Positions 18,098-27,856 of a stretch of 64,000 bases of DNA are shown here, in pieces. The stretch spans positions 2,019,409-2,083,408 of the forward strand of contig NZ_CP036264.1 in NCBI RefSeq assembly GCF_008035925.1, read 5' to 3'. Made by a program: the position numbers and the translations under genes. Numbering within the stretch: the first letter of the stretch is position 1; each line of letters opens with the position of its first letter. Under the pieces are notes generated by a model. That model did no database searches and was not told the origin of the DNA. It saw only the letters and a list, made by a program, of their open reading frames with translations. The DNA comes from Stieleria maiorica. GTDB taxonomy: Bacteria; Planctomycetota; Planctomycetia; Pirellulales; Pirellulaceae.

Positions 18098-18937
18098 CTA
18101 TTCGCTGGCCGCTTCGGTCGTTTCGGCTTCCGACGCCCCGTCTTCTTGGGACGCGTCTTCTTGGGACGCGTCTCCCTCGGGGGTGACATCGGACGCCTCG
18201 GGCTCGGACGAAGTTTCTTCCCCGCTTTCCATCATCGGGTTTGTTTTCACGCCGCCTTCGCCACCGCGTTTGACTCGCAGGATGAACTTGTCACCCTCGA
18301 CCCGAATGTCTTCGAACCGGCTCATGAATCTCGCGTTGTCGGGGTCTTTGTAGACGTCTTTGGCCAAATTCTCCTGCCTCATCCCCTCCATGAACTGTTC
18401 GGGCACCGGCTCGCCGTTGACCTCGGCCTGATCCACCGTGACGATCAACACGCCGCCGTCCATGGAAACGTTGAAGGTCGCCGAACCGTTGAAATAGCGG
18501 CCCTTGCCCATCGGCAGTTTGTCCAGCGGGAAACTCACGTCGCCTTCGACCTGGTCGTTCTCGATCTTGACATAGACCTTGCCTTTCAGATCTTCATTGC
18601 TGCTGATCAAGGCGTTGATGTCGTCGGCGGTCAAAATCAGGTCTTCTTCCGGGGTCTCTCCGGCGTCCAGCTTATCCCGAAACGATTCGACACGGGCGTC
18701 CAGTTTGGCGAGCTCTTCCTCGGAGTACTCGACGGTCGGAAGTTGCACCGGTGTGTCGGAGGTGTACTTGGCGATCTGGTTGCTGAGGAACCAATAACCG
18801 CCGAATCCGGCGCACAGAATGGATCCGATGAACAGTCCGCCGGCGATCAAACAGCCCCACAAACAACCGTTGCCCGATCCGGAACTCTGCGGCGGTGGCT
18901 CACTTCCTGGAGTCTGGGGTTCGACAAAATTTGCCAT
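18098..18937 (-). CDS. Membrane-anchored hypothetical protein with acidic tail
   Basis: 279 residues. A Gly/Ser/Cys-rich stretch (SGSGNGCLWGCL) leads into one transmembrane helix (about residues 27-50), and the rest faces outward. The external part (about 75-220) has ILTADDINALISS followed by alternating beta strands ending in RVEGDKFILRVKRG, the layout of LmeA/DUF2993-like lipid-binding-type folds, though this is only a resemblance. The last 55 residues are an acidic Glu/Ser/Asp tail with a near-exact SQEDASQED duplication encoded by tandem TCTTCTTGGGACGCG DNA units. Function unknown. Confidence 0.7.
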   Translation of the reverse strand: MANFVEPQTPGSEPPPQSSGSGNGCLWGCLIAGGLFIGSILCAGFGGYWFLSNQIAKYTSDTPVQLPTVEYSEEELAKLDARVESFRDKLDAGETPEEDLILTADDINALISSNEDLKGKVYVKIENDQVEGDVSFPLDKLPMGKGRYFNGSATFNVSMDGGVLIVTVDQAEVNGEPVPEQFMEGMRQENLAKDVYKDPDNARFMSRFEDIRVEGDKFILRVKRGGEGGVKTNPMMESGEETSSEPEASDVTPEGDASQEDASQEDGASEAETTEAASE

Positions 18938-19066
18938 TTCTGTTTTATCCTTTCACGTAGAGAAGCGCAGCGGGGCCGATGACGATTCGCTTATTCTGGC
19001 GGATTCTTGGCTGTGTCGGGGCGCCAAAACCCACTCATCGCATCTCAAATTTACAATACACCGACC

Positions 19067-19591
19067 ATGAACGTCTATCGAACCGGACCACGCACCGCGC
19101 GACTTTCCATGCGTGCGATGACCGTCGATGACGCGGAATCCTTTCTCGCTCTGAACGGAAACCTGCAAGTCATGCGGTACACTCACGAACCGTTGACCGA
19201 GTCCCTCGATCAAGCGAAAGAGTCACTGCGCTGCTACCCGGATTTCGATGACGTCGGATTTGGTCGCTGGGGATGCTACCTCAATGAAACCGGACAAATG
19301 ATCGGCTTTTGTGGTCTCAAGCGATTGCCCGAACTGGAAGAAGTCGATGTCGGATTCCGTTTTTTGCCCGAATTCTGGGGCCGGGGATTGGCCACCGAAG
19401 CGGCGCGTGCCAGCGTGAAGTTCGGATTCGAAAGAATCGGCCTACAGCGGATCATCGGCTTGGTGCTGCCGGACAACCATGCTTCGATCCGTGTCCTGGA
19501 AAAGTCGGGATTGCGGTTCGAAGACGAATTTTACGAACAAGGCCTCCGAGTCTTGCGGTACGGCATCGGGCGTGTTGACCTGAAAAGCTAG
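19067..19591 (+). CDS. GNAT family N-acetyltransferase
   Basis: The ATG at 19067 gives 174 residues (MNVYRTGPRTARLSMRAMT), the length of RimJ/RimL-type GNAT enzymes, which acetylate ribosomal proteins or small amines with acetyl-CoA. The conserved acetyl-CoA-binding motif A region reads FLPEFWGRGLATEAARASV, and motif B follows as VLPDNHASIRVLEKSGL. A longer frame from 19007 would add 20 poorly supported residues. The TAG stop lies inside the left arm of a dispersed inverted repeat. The substrate cannot be predicted. Confidence 0.9.
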   Translation: MNVYRTGPRTARLSMRAMTVDDAESFLALNGNLQVMRYTHEPLTESLDQAKESLRCYPDFDDVGFGRWGCYLNETGQMIGFCGLKRLPELEEVDVGFRFLPEFWGRGLATEAARASVKFGFERIGLQRIIGLVLPDNHASIRVLEKSGLRFEDEFYEQGLRVLRYGIGRVDLKS

Positions 19592-19723
19592 GCTTTATCC
19601 CTCAACCCGTAGCGGAAGCCGCCAAGGCTTTCGACTCGCAGCAGTCCACACGGGAATAGCCGAAATTCTTGGCGAATTCCGCTACCACATACGACCCTTG
19701 CCCGGTTTAGGGACAAAGCCTAG
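19588..19723. repeat. Nested 136-bp inverted repeat containing the GNAT stop codon
   Basis: Outer arms CTAGGCTTTATCCCT (19588-19602) and AGGGACAAAGCCTAG (19709-19723) pair with one mismatch. Inside are GTAGCGGAA with GCCGCCAAGG and, opposite, CTTGGCGAATTCCGCTAC, the same motif as at 14369, 48130 and 57190. The TAG at 19589-19591 is both part of the outer arm and the stop of the acetyltransferase. The rest of the gap to 19975 holds no gene that I can see. Confidence 0.75.
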
Positions 19724-19975
19724 CCGGACAGCGTTAGCTTTTTGATCAATACGCGCTCGATGCGCAATACGAGCTCAAATCGCAAGCCAAAGAGCAACTG
19801 TCGTCCAGACTCACAAGCCGGCGCTGCGTGCGTGTATTCTTACCAATTTCCGCAAGGAGTGACGCCGGCATGCATGATTTGCTTGACGCGATAGACGATG
19901 CGTCTTAAGTTGGCGTCTGCGTGTCAATCAAGACGACTTCGGGATCCGGCTCAATCGACGACATGAAGGTGACCT

Positions 19976-20785
19976 ATGCGAGTTTTCTGTGCCATGGTTT
20001 GGGTGGCGGTTTCCTGTGTCGCCTGGGGGCAAGAATCGACCGAACAACAAGCTCGGCGGGCGATCGAATTGGCCAAGGCGGAAGCGGAAGCATTGGAACT
20101 GTTCATCGATACGCAAGAACTGAAATGTGAACCGGAGCCGTTGTTGCGTTGGACCAATCCGGTCTCGGGACAGATCTACGGCGACGTTTACATTTGGACG
20201 CTCGACGGTCGGCCCGAGGCGATCGCATCGATCTACAAGTGGTTTTCGCCCCACACCCATATGGCGACCGAACTGCAATCGCTCAGCGAATCGCCGCTGA
20301 CGATGACGCGGTATGGATCGCGCGCCTGGTCGACCGGCAAGGGCCTGGAGATGAAGTTGTTGACCGATGCCCCCGAACCCGGCGACCGAGCGTTCCAACG
20401 TTCACGGCAGATGCACGCGATCGCGGAAGAATTCGTCGCCAAAGCGGAAGACCGGAGCGATCCGACATCGACCTGGAATTTGCGTCGCTTGCCCAAACCG
20501 ATCTTTCGCTACCAGAGCGAAAAACGGGGCATCGTCGACGGCGCGATGTTCGCCTTTTGCCAGGGAAACACGAACAACCCGGAAGTGTTGTTGTTGTTGG
20601 AAGCCCGAGAAATGGGCGGCCAACTGCGTTGGTACTTCGGCCTGGGGCGACAGAACAGTCTTCGCTTCACCGTCCATCGAAAGCAGGAACTGATTTGGGA
20701 CGTTCCCAAGTTGGCTCCCCCGTGGCCTGCCGTCACCGACCCCAGCAAACCCTATCTGGTGATCAAGAGTCAGACGGGGAATTAG
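19976..20785 (+). CDS. Secreted protein of an unnamed planctomycete family (paralogue of 34109-34951)
   Basis: 269 residues with a short signal peptide (MRVFCAMVWVAVSCVAW). I do not recognise a named family. The best landmarks are ELKCEPEPLLRWTNP near residue 40, WNLRRLPKPIFRYQSEKRG near 165, and GAMFAFCQGNTNNPEVLLLL near 185. The last two have clear counterparts in the gene at 34109-34951 (LRLLPQPLFRYDDS and GALFAFVWDNGTDPELLLRL), so the window holds two members of one secreted family. No catalytic motif is visible. It stands alone, with repeats and a terminator-like hairpin downstream. Confidence 0.78.
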   Translation: MRVFCAMVWVAVSCVAWGQESTEQQARRAIELAKAEAEALELFIDTQELKCEPEPLLRWTNPVSGQIYGDVYIWTLDGRPEAIASIYKWFSPHTHMATELQSLSESPLTMTRYGSRAWSTGKGLEMKLLTDAPEPGDRAFQRSRQMHAIAEEFVAKAEDRSDPTSTWNLRRLPKPIFRYQSEKRGIVDGAMFAFCQGNTNNPEVLLLLEAREMGGQLRWYFGLGRQNSLRFTVHRKQELIWDVPKLAPPWPAVTDPSKPYLVIKSQTGN

Positions 20786-20804
20786 TTTGGGAAGGTGACT
20801 TCCA

Positions 20805-20870
20805 CGTAGCTACGCTCGCCAGAGCGTGGATGTGACACGAGATCCACCTTCTGGCGAAGGTAGCGACGTA
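20805..20870. repeat. Dispersed inverted repeat, CTTCGCCAGAAGGTGG family, copy 5
   Basis: CGTAGCTACGCTCGCCAGAG with CGTGG, then ATCCACCTTCTGGCGAAGG with TAGCGACG. It lies directly after the secreted hypothetical protein. Confidence 0.7.
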
Positions 20871-20910
20871 AGACCGTCAATACACGGACGTCTCCTGTGC
20901 TACACTGACG

Positions 20911-20950
20911 CGGCCATCGGCGTGCTAATCGCGGCGATGGCCGTTTTTAT
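20911..20950 (+). terminator. Hairpin followed by T run
   Basis: CGGCCATCG (20911-20919) pairs with CGATGGCCG (20935-20943), then TTTTTATTT. It fits a rho-independent terminator on the plus strand for the gene ending at 20785, or an attenuator in the leader of the small gene at 20999. Confidence 0.6.
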
Positions 20951-20998
20951 TTGTGGCGATCTTGACGAACAGAATCTTATAAACAGGAACGGGAAACC

Positions 20999-21199
20999 AT
21001 GGCGAAGAAGCACATCACGTTGCAGCACAGCGAGAGTGTCATCGTGCAGGCGGCAGCACAAATCTATGCCGCGTATCTGTCCTGCGGACTTGTCGGTGAA
21101 AAGGACAAGACGAAGTACTTGAAACAGTCCATCCGGGACGCGATCACGATCGCCCGCAGCGTCGACGACGCCGTGATCAGCGACGGGGAAATGGAGTAG
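20999..21199 (+). CDS. Small hypothetical protein, 66 residues
   Basis: A soluble 66-residue protein starting MAKKHITLQHSESVIVQ. It has alternating helices, two cysteines absent from a metal-motif arrangement, and no membrane segment. Coding is supported by the ATG, a preceding purine-rich GGAACGGGAAACC leader and codon use like its neighbours. A terminator-like hairpin 50-90 bases upstream may control it. No family is recognised; it converges on the amidohydrolase gene. Confidence 0.6.
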   Translation: MAKKHITLQHSESVIVQAAAQIYAAYLSCGLVGEKDKTKYLKQSIRDAITIARSVDDAVISDGEME

Positions 21200-21210
21200 G
21201 CCGCCCTCAC

Positions 21211-22542
21211 TCATAACGCGTCATCGGTTCCCAGCAGCGTCATCAAGGCCACCACGGTGGACTCCACCCCTCGGGTCACCGCCGGCCGTGCTTCGATCTT
21301 GAACAGCGGCGAATGATGGCTCGGCACCGGGGCACCGCCGGCTGCCTCGGCGTCAAAGTCGGCTTGCGGCGTGCCACCGACCGACCAGTAGACCGCCGGG
21401 ATCGTCGGATTGACGGTGAAGATCGGGAAATCCTCGGCGCCCATGCCCTTGGAAGGCTCGTCGATGACTTGATCGGTGCCCAGGTGTTTTTGCCAAGCCG
21501 CTCGCAACCGCCGCGCGAGCTCGGGTGTGTTGCTCGTCGGCGGCACACTTTCCTCGGACACGATGACCTCGGGCAGTTTGTCATCGGGCAGCCCAGCGAC
21601 GCGGCCCATGTTGGTTGCGATCCTGCGGATGCCATCCAACAGCGTCTGACGCGTTTCCTCGCTTGTGCTGCGGACCGTCAACTGCAAATGCGCCTTGTCC
21701 GAGATGATGTTGTGCTTGGTTCCGGCGTGAAACGATCCGACGGTCACCACGCCGGGAACCCGTGGCGCGATCTCTCGGGAAACCAGGGTCTGCAACGCGA
21801 CGACGATTTGGCTGCCCAACACGATCGGGTCTTTCCCCCGATGCGGACTCGCACCGTGAGCCCCGACGCCGTGAATGATGATGTCGACGGTGTCGGCCCC
21901 GGCATAGGGGCTGCCTTCGGAAACGTTGATCAAACCGGATCGGTCGCGTGAGGTGACATGAAAGGCGAGTGCGACATCGGGCACGCCGAAACGTTCCCAC
22001 AACCGATCTTGTTTCATCGCACGAGCCCCCAGCACACGTTCTTCGGCCGGCTGCATGATCAACATCAGCGTGCCTTTCCAATCGTCGCGGTTGCGCGACA
22101 TGTAGCGTGCCGTTCCGACCAGGCTGGTCAAATGCACGTCGTGACCACAGGCGTGCATCACCGGAACCAACTCACCCGTGATCGGGCTCCGCTGCGTCGC
22201 CTCGGATGCGTTGGCCAGCCCCGATTTCTCCTCGACCGGCAATCCGTCCATGTCGGCCCGCATCATCACCGTCGGGCCGTCACCGTTCTTCAGCAATGCC
22301 ACGACGCCGGTGCCGCCGACGCCCTCGGTGACATCAAACCCGACCGCCCGCATCTCGCGGGCCATCCGCGCCGCCGTCTTGTACTCGACCAACGACAGTT
22401 CGGGATTGCGGTGAAAGTGATCGAACAGATCCGCCAGGTGCGCTTCATAGTCGTCGTTGACCGCCTGGCTTAATTCCTGGGCAAGAATCGGCGGCGTGAA
22501 TGGGATCGCGAGCAGAAGGACGATCAGGTAGGTCGGTTTCAT
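21211..22542 (-). CDS. Secreted M20-family amidohydrolase
   Basis: With ATG at 22542 the product is 443 residues with a signal peptide (MKPTYLIVLLLAIPFTPPIL). The longer frame to 22749 reads through a hairpin repeat and is rejected. It is a member of the M20D amidohydrolase family (HipO/AbgA-like aminoacylase or amidase): the metal-site segment MHACGHDVHLTSLVGTAR, a QPAEERVLGARAMKQD catalytic-Glu segment, and GVGAHGASPHRGKDPI from the dimerisation domain. These enzymes hydrolyse N-acyl amino acids or related amides using two metal ions. The signal peptide places it outside the cytoplasm. The exact substrate is unknown. Confidence 0.92.
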   Translation of the reverse strand: MKPTYLIVLLLAIPFTPPILAQELSQAVNDDYEAHLADLFDHFHRNPELSLVEYKTAARMAREMRAVGFDVTEGVGGTGVVALLKNGDGPTVMMRADMDGLPVEEKSGLANASEATQRSPITGELVPVMHACGHDVHLTSLVGTARYMSRNRDDWKGTLMLIMQPAEERVLGARAMKQDRLWERFGVPDVALAFHVTSRDRSGLINVSEGSPYAGADTVDIIIHGVGAHGASPHRGKDPIVLGSQIVVALQTLVSREIAPRVPGVVTVGSFHAGTKHNIISDKAHLQLTVRSTSEETRQTLLDGIRRIATNMGRVAGLPDDKLPEVIVSEESVPPTSNTPELARRLRAAWQKHLGTDQVIDEPSKGMGAEDFPIFTVNPTIPAVYWSVGGTPQADFDAEAAGGAPVPSHHSPLFKIEARPAVTRGVESTVVALMTLLGTDDAL

Positions 22543-22684
22543 CGGCGAGGTTTGGCAAGGTTGGAGGCAAAGGAGAATTGGATTAAGCGGAGCCGAAACA
22601 GGAATCTCAAATGATGATAACGAAGGCGGTTCCGGGATGCGCAATGTCGATGGATTGATTGGATCCCCCTCACCCCCTGCCCGT

Positions 22685-22732
22685 CTCCCCCGGAACTCTG
22701 GCTCGCTGGAGCTCGCCAGAGTTCCGGGGGAG
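22685..22732. repeat. Perfect 18-bp inverted repeat in a divergent intergenic region
   Basis: CTCCCCCGGAACTCTGGC (22685-22702) and GCCAGAGTTCCGGGGGAG (22715-22732) pair perfectly around a 12-base loop. It lies between the divergent amidohydrolase and sulfatase genes, so it is not a terminator for either. No gene is seen in 22543-22917, which must hold both promoters. Confidence 0.7.
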
Positions 22733-22917
22733 AGGGGAGCCCGATCCATCGATTGTTTCTATTCAGCCGTGCGTTGGCATGGATCGGAAAATGACTTTCT
22801 CTGCATTCACCGGAATCCGTTGCCGATCGATGGTCCATCGCACCGGCCGCATTATACTGCTGGGCCACTCGAATCACTCGATTGACATCCACTCGATCAC
22901 TCCCCACGTTTGAATTG

Positions 22918-24660
<1,743 letters not shown>

Positions 24661-24726
24661 CGCTGAGCGGACTTGTCTCATCGGTGGAAGACCGTCCCCA
24701 CGGACCATGCCCCGGTCCACTCCAGA

Positions 24727-24772
24727 ATCATTGACATCCGTGGGTACGCTCTGCCATCCATGGGTACAATGC
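24727..24772. repeat. Dispersed repeat, copy 2 (partner at 2174-2219)
   Basis: CATCCGTGGGTACGCTCTGC with CATCCATGGGTAC is the reverse complement of the 2174 copy, with a few changes. It occupies most of the gap between the two sulfatase genes. Confidence 0.6.
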
Positions 24773-24815
24773 TTGCCAACTCCAAGATTCCGTCGCCTTC
24801 CCAAAAGATCAATCG

Positions 24816-26324
24816 ATGAAGTTTCGCGTTGCCGTAGCTCTCCTAGGTCTTGTGGTCCTTTGCCCCCTCGCGTCCCGGTTGTCCGCAGAATCATTGCCCG
24901 CGGAATCGCTGACCGGTTCGCGGCCGAACATCATTCTGGTGATGACCGATGACCAGGGGATGGGAGACCTGTCGTGCATGGGCAACCAGCTTCTGCGGAC
25001 GCCCAATCTGGATCGATTCCATTCGATCTCGACGCGGTTCACGGATTTCCATGTCAGCCCGACCTGCGCCCCCACGCGGTCAGCAATTTTCAGCGGCCGT
25101 CATGAATTCCGAAACGGTGTGACACACACGATCAAGGAACGCGAGCGGATGGCGTTGTCCACGACGACGTTTCCGCAATTGTTGCACGCATCGGGCTACG
25201 CGACAGGCATCTTCGGCAAATGGCACCTCGGTGATGAAGATGCTTACCAGCCCTACAACCGCGGCTTTAGCGAAGTGTTTATCCATGGTGCCGGCGGAAT
25301 CGGCCAAGCCTATCCCGGCAGCTGTGCCGACTTTCCCCCCAACCGAACCCGCGACGGCAGGTACTTTGACAACGTGATCTTGCACAACGACACGATTGTT
25401 CAAACCAAAGGATTCTGCACCGACGTGTTCTTTCAAGCCGCACTCGGTTTCATCAAACAACAACACGAATCCGACACCCCGTTTTTCGCCTACATCACCA
25501 CCAATGCGCCGCACGGCCCGATGATCGCACCGGAAAAGTACAAAAAGCGGTTTCGGGATCTGGGCTGGGACGGGAACCTGCAAGGCCGCTACGGGATGAT
25601 CGAGAACATCGATGACAACTTCGGCATCCTGATGGACAAGCTGGACGAGTGGGAGTTGTGGGAGGACACGTTGGTGATTTTCATGACCGACAACGGCCAG
25701 GCCGGACGCACGGCAAAGAAAAACGGCAAGACCGAAAAGGTGTTCACCGCCGGGTTTAAAACCGGAAAGGGTTCGCCGTACGAGGGCGGAACCCATGTGC
25801 CGGCGTTCTGGCGATGGAAGGGAAAACTGGGCGAAGGCGTCGACATCCCCGCGTTAACTGCTCACCTCGATTTGTACAAGACGTTCTGCGCGCTCGCCGG
25901 CATCACGATCCCGGAGGACGTCCAAGCGATCGACGGACGGTCATTGATTCCGTTGTTGGAGAATCCACAAGCCAACTGGGAAGACCGCAAACTGTTCGTC
26001 CACAAAGGCCGCTGGGAAAAGGGCGACGATCCGAACAACAGCAAGTTCGCCGACTGTGCCGTCCGCACCCAACGCTGGCGATTTGTCAACAACAAAGAAC
26101 TCTACGACATTTCGGCCGATCCCTACGAAGCGGTCGACGTCGCCTCCGATCACCCCGACGTGATCGCGACGTTGCGGAAGGCCTATGACCAGTGGTGGGC
26201 CGACACGCTGCCGCTGATGGTCAACGAAGACGCCGCCTATGCGGAGCGTCAGCCCCAAGAAGTGCGTTACGAAAAGCAATTGGCTGAAAAGGGAATCCCC
26301 GACTGGCAGCCGCTGGCGCTGTAG
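24816..26324 (+). CDS. Secreted sulfatase (CAPTR motif)
   Basis: 502 residues with a signal peptide (MKFRVAVALLGLVVLCPLA). The core starts NIILVMTDDQGMGDLSCMG, with the formylglycine motif C84-A-P-T-R88 followed by SAIFSGRHEFRNGVTHT. The conserved GIFGKWHLGDEDAYQPYNRGF block and FMTDNGQAGRTAKKNGK complete the active site. The pattern is that of arylsulfatase A-type enzymes. It follows another sulfatase after 155 bases, probably as a separate transcript since a repeat lies between. The substrate is unknown. Confidence 0.94.
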   Translation: MKFRVAVALLGLVVLCPLASRLSAESLPAESLTGSRPNIILVMTDDQGMGDLSCMGNQLLRTPNLDRFHSISTRFTDFHVSPTCAPTRSAIFSGRHEFRNGVTHTIKERERMALSTTTFPQLLHASGYATGIFGKWHLGDEDAYQPYNRGFSEVFIHGAGGIGQAYPGSCADFPPNRTRDGRYFDNVILHNDTIVQTKGFCTDVFFQAALGFIKQQHESDTPFFAYITTNAPHGPMIAPEKYKKRFRDLGWDGNLQGRYGMIENIDDNFGILMDKLDEWELWEDTLVIFMTDNGQAGRTAKKNGKTEKVFTAGFKTGKGSPYEGGTHVPAFWRWKGKLGEGVDIPALTAHLDLYKTFCALAGITIPEDVQAIDGRSLIPLLENPQANWEDRKLFVHKGRWEKGDDPNNSKFADCAVRTQRWRFVNNKELYDISADPYEAVDVASDHPDVIATLRKAYDQWWADTLPLMVNEDAAYAERQPQEVRYEKQLAEKGIPDWQPLAL

Positions 26325-26404
26325 CATCGCCGGGTTGCTCCGCCCAGCGATCGGTATCGGTTCTGTCGCGTCCCCGCGTCCCCGGCACATCGCACCGGGG
26401 GGCC

Positions 26405-26450
26405 AACCGAACTGGGCCATCGGAAACCGAACTGGGCCATCGGAACTGGG
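26405..26450 (+). repeat. Short tandem repeat upstream of ferritin
   Basis: AACCGAACTGGGCCATCGG occurs twice with a 20-base period (26405 and 26425), followed by a truncated third unit. It lies between the sulfatase and ferritin genes, about 80 bases before the ferritin start, where a regulatory site would be expected. Whether it binds a regulator is unknown. Confidence 0.5.
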
Positions 26451-26527
26451 ACTCGACAGAACCGTTCGGCGCTGCGAAAACCGAGGTCTGGCGACTGCGA
26501 TTCTCTCCTCCAGACGAAAGGCCTCCA

Positions 26528-27040
26528 ATGCCAAATCAACAAATCAACGACGCTTTGAATGGGCAAATCGCCTCGGAATTTGCCTCCTGGTATTCCTACT
26601 TGGCGATGAGCGCCTGGTGTTCTCGCGAGCAGCTTTCCGGCTGTGCGGGCTGGCTTCGGGCGCAGGCTCAGGAAGAGTACACCCACGCGATGAAGATCTA
26701 CGAATTCCTGTTGGATCGAGACGTCGAAGTCCGATTGTCGCCGCTGGAAGCCCCGCGTGAAACCTTCGCTTCGATCGTCGAGATCTTCGAGTCCGCATTG
26801 CATCAGGAACAGGAAAACACCAAACGCATCGACGAGTTGTTTCACATGGCGATGGAACAGAAGGCGTTCGCCTCGCTGGTCGAACTGCAATGGTTCGTGA
26901 CCGAGCAAGTGGAAGAAGAGAAAACGGCCCGAACGAACTTGGCGCGGATCAAAATGATCGCCGATGACCCGGCGGCCATCTTAGACTTCGACAACGCACT
27001 CGGCGAGCGCACTCTCCCGATGGACACCTCACCCCAATAG
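26528..27040 (+). CDS. ftnA: Non-heme ferritin
   Basis: 170 residues, the size of bacterial ferritin. Iron-site residues are at the classical positions: E17, E50, H53, E94, Q127 and E130 (visible in IASEF, QEEYTHAM, HQEQEN and TEQVEEEK). It forms a 24-subunit iron-storage shell that oxidises Fe(II) at the ferroxidase centre. A GAAAGGCC ribosome-site-like sequence precedes the ATG. It is not next to other iron genes; the tandem repeat upstream is a candidate control region. The symbol follows the E. coli family name. Confidence 0.94.
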   Translation: MPNQQINDALNGQIASEFASWYSYLAMSAWCSREQLSGCAGWLRAQAQEEYTHAMKIYEFLLDRDVEVRLSPLEAPRETFASIVEIFESALHQEQENTKRIDELFHMAMEQKAFASLVELQWFVTEQVEEEKTARTNLARIKMIADDPAAILDFDNALGERTLPMDTSPQ

Positions 27041-27119
27041 CACGGCTTGCGTCATGGATGAACGGAACGGGCTGAATCGCTAGTGCCTAGCCGTCAATCC
27101 CCCGACGCTGCTTCGAAAC

Positions 27120-27190
27120 AAAGGGGTCAGGCCTCTTTTCAGCGGTCTCAGACGAGCCCCAAAGACTCATCAAAGAGGCCTGACCCCTTT
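27120..27190. repeat. REP-like perfect inverted repeat
   Basis: Two 19-base arms, AAAGGGGTCAGGCCTCTTT (27120-27138) and its reverse complement (27172-27190), are perfect. This arm type is characteristic of the REP elements linked with REP-associated tyrosine transposases, although none is in the window. The gap between the arms is 33 bases. An 8-base CGACGCTG occurs on both sides (27103 and 27193), but its spacing from the arms is unequal. Confidence 0.75.
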
Positions 27191-27369
27191 ATCGACGCTG
27201 GTTTGCATTAAGTTCATGGGACCAACTGTTCCTGTTCGACTTGGACAAGTCGAAAGCACTTGCCACATTTAAGCTCGAACATCTCGCCAAAAAATCAGGG
27301 TTGCGATTTGTCAAAGAACAGCTTGCGGTCCGAACGGATCTTGGATGCTTGAGCGTCTATCATTTATAA
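27184..27369 (+). pseudogene. Possible gene remnant, AT-richer than surroundings
   Basis: A 61-codon stop-free stretch with no ATG starts in the right REP arm and ends at the TAA at 27367. The predicted peptide reads like a protein tail, with ...SSWDQLFLFDLDKSKALA near the middle and LAVRTDLGCLSVYHL at the end. Base composition here is visibly poorer in GC than in the flanking genes. It may be the 3' end of an incoming gene cut by a REP element. No family is recognised. Confidence 0.3.
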
Positions 27370-27391
27370 AAATGCGGCTGCATCGTGCCCC

Positions 27392-27622
27392 ATGTTCGCC
27401 GCACAATTCTATGCCACCGCATTGCAGGCCCATGCTCTACGTTCATTCACAGCATCCCAGAAAGCCGACGACATCACCGCCTTCGAAAGTCACTACTTTG
27501 CCCAGAGCAACGGCGCTGCGCCGCCCGATCTGCAAGCCATCGCCGCCAAGTGGGGCATGCCCGGCGATTCGGCCGTCGCCCAACTCGGAGCACCACGCAG
27601 CAGTGTCGCGGCGCGGCAGTGA
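27392..27622 (+). CDS. Small hypothetical protein or gene fragment, 76 residues
   Basis: MFAAQFYATALQAHALRSFT... to the TGA at 27622, with codon use similar to true genes of the window. It has no signal or membrane segment and no recognised family. It sits directly after the AT-rich remnant in a patch of about 800 bases otherwise made of repeats, so it may be a truncated leftover. A dispersed GTTGGTGTTTAGCCTTTAGG element follows at 27677-27702. Confidence 0.35.
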   Translation: MFAAQFYATALQAHALRSFTASQKADDITAFESHYFAQSNGAAPPDLQAIAAKWGMPGDSAVAQLGAPRSSVAARQ

Positions 27623-27856
27623 AATTGACCGCCGTGGCGGAAAGCGACTTCGTCCGACGCAACGGTCGATGCAACCGTTGGTGTTTAGCCTTTAGGCGAT
27701 TCCCGGTCGCTGCGTAGCAGTGACAGCGGGCGGCGAAAACCCAATACCGACACTCGTGCAAGTGCCACTCGTGTCGGCACCTTTTTTCCACGCACTCTGT
27801 TCGCCGGGGCAACAGTCGTGCAATAGGACACATGGGACTTTGAGGTCCCCTCGGTT

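Noticed and set aside
22685-22732. Terminator for the amidohydrolase or sulfatase gene
   Set aside because: It lies upstream of both divergent genes, so it cannot be an end signal for either; treated as a repeat.
27103-27200. Target-site duplication CGACGCTG around the REP element
   Set aside because: The two copies are 9 and 2 bases from the arms, so the spacing does not fit a simple insertion; kept only as a note.
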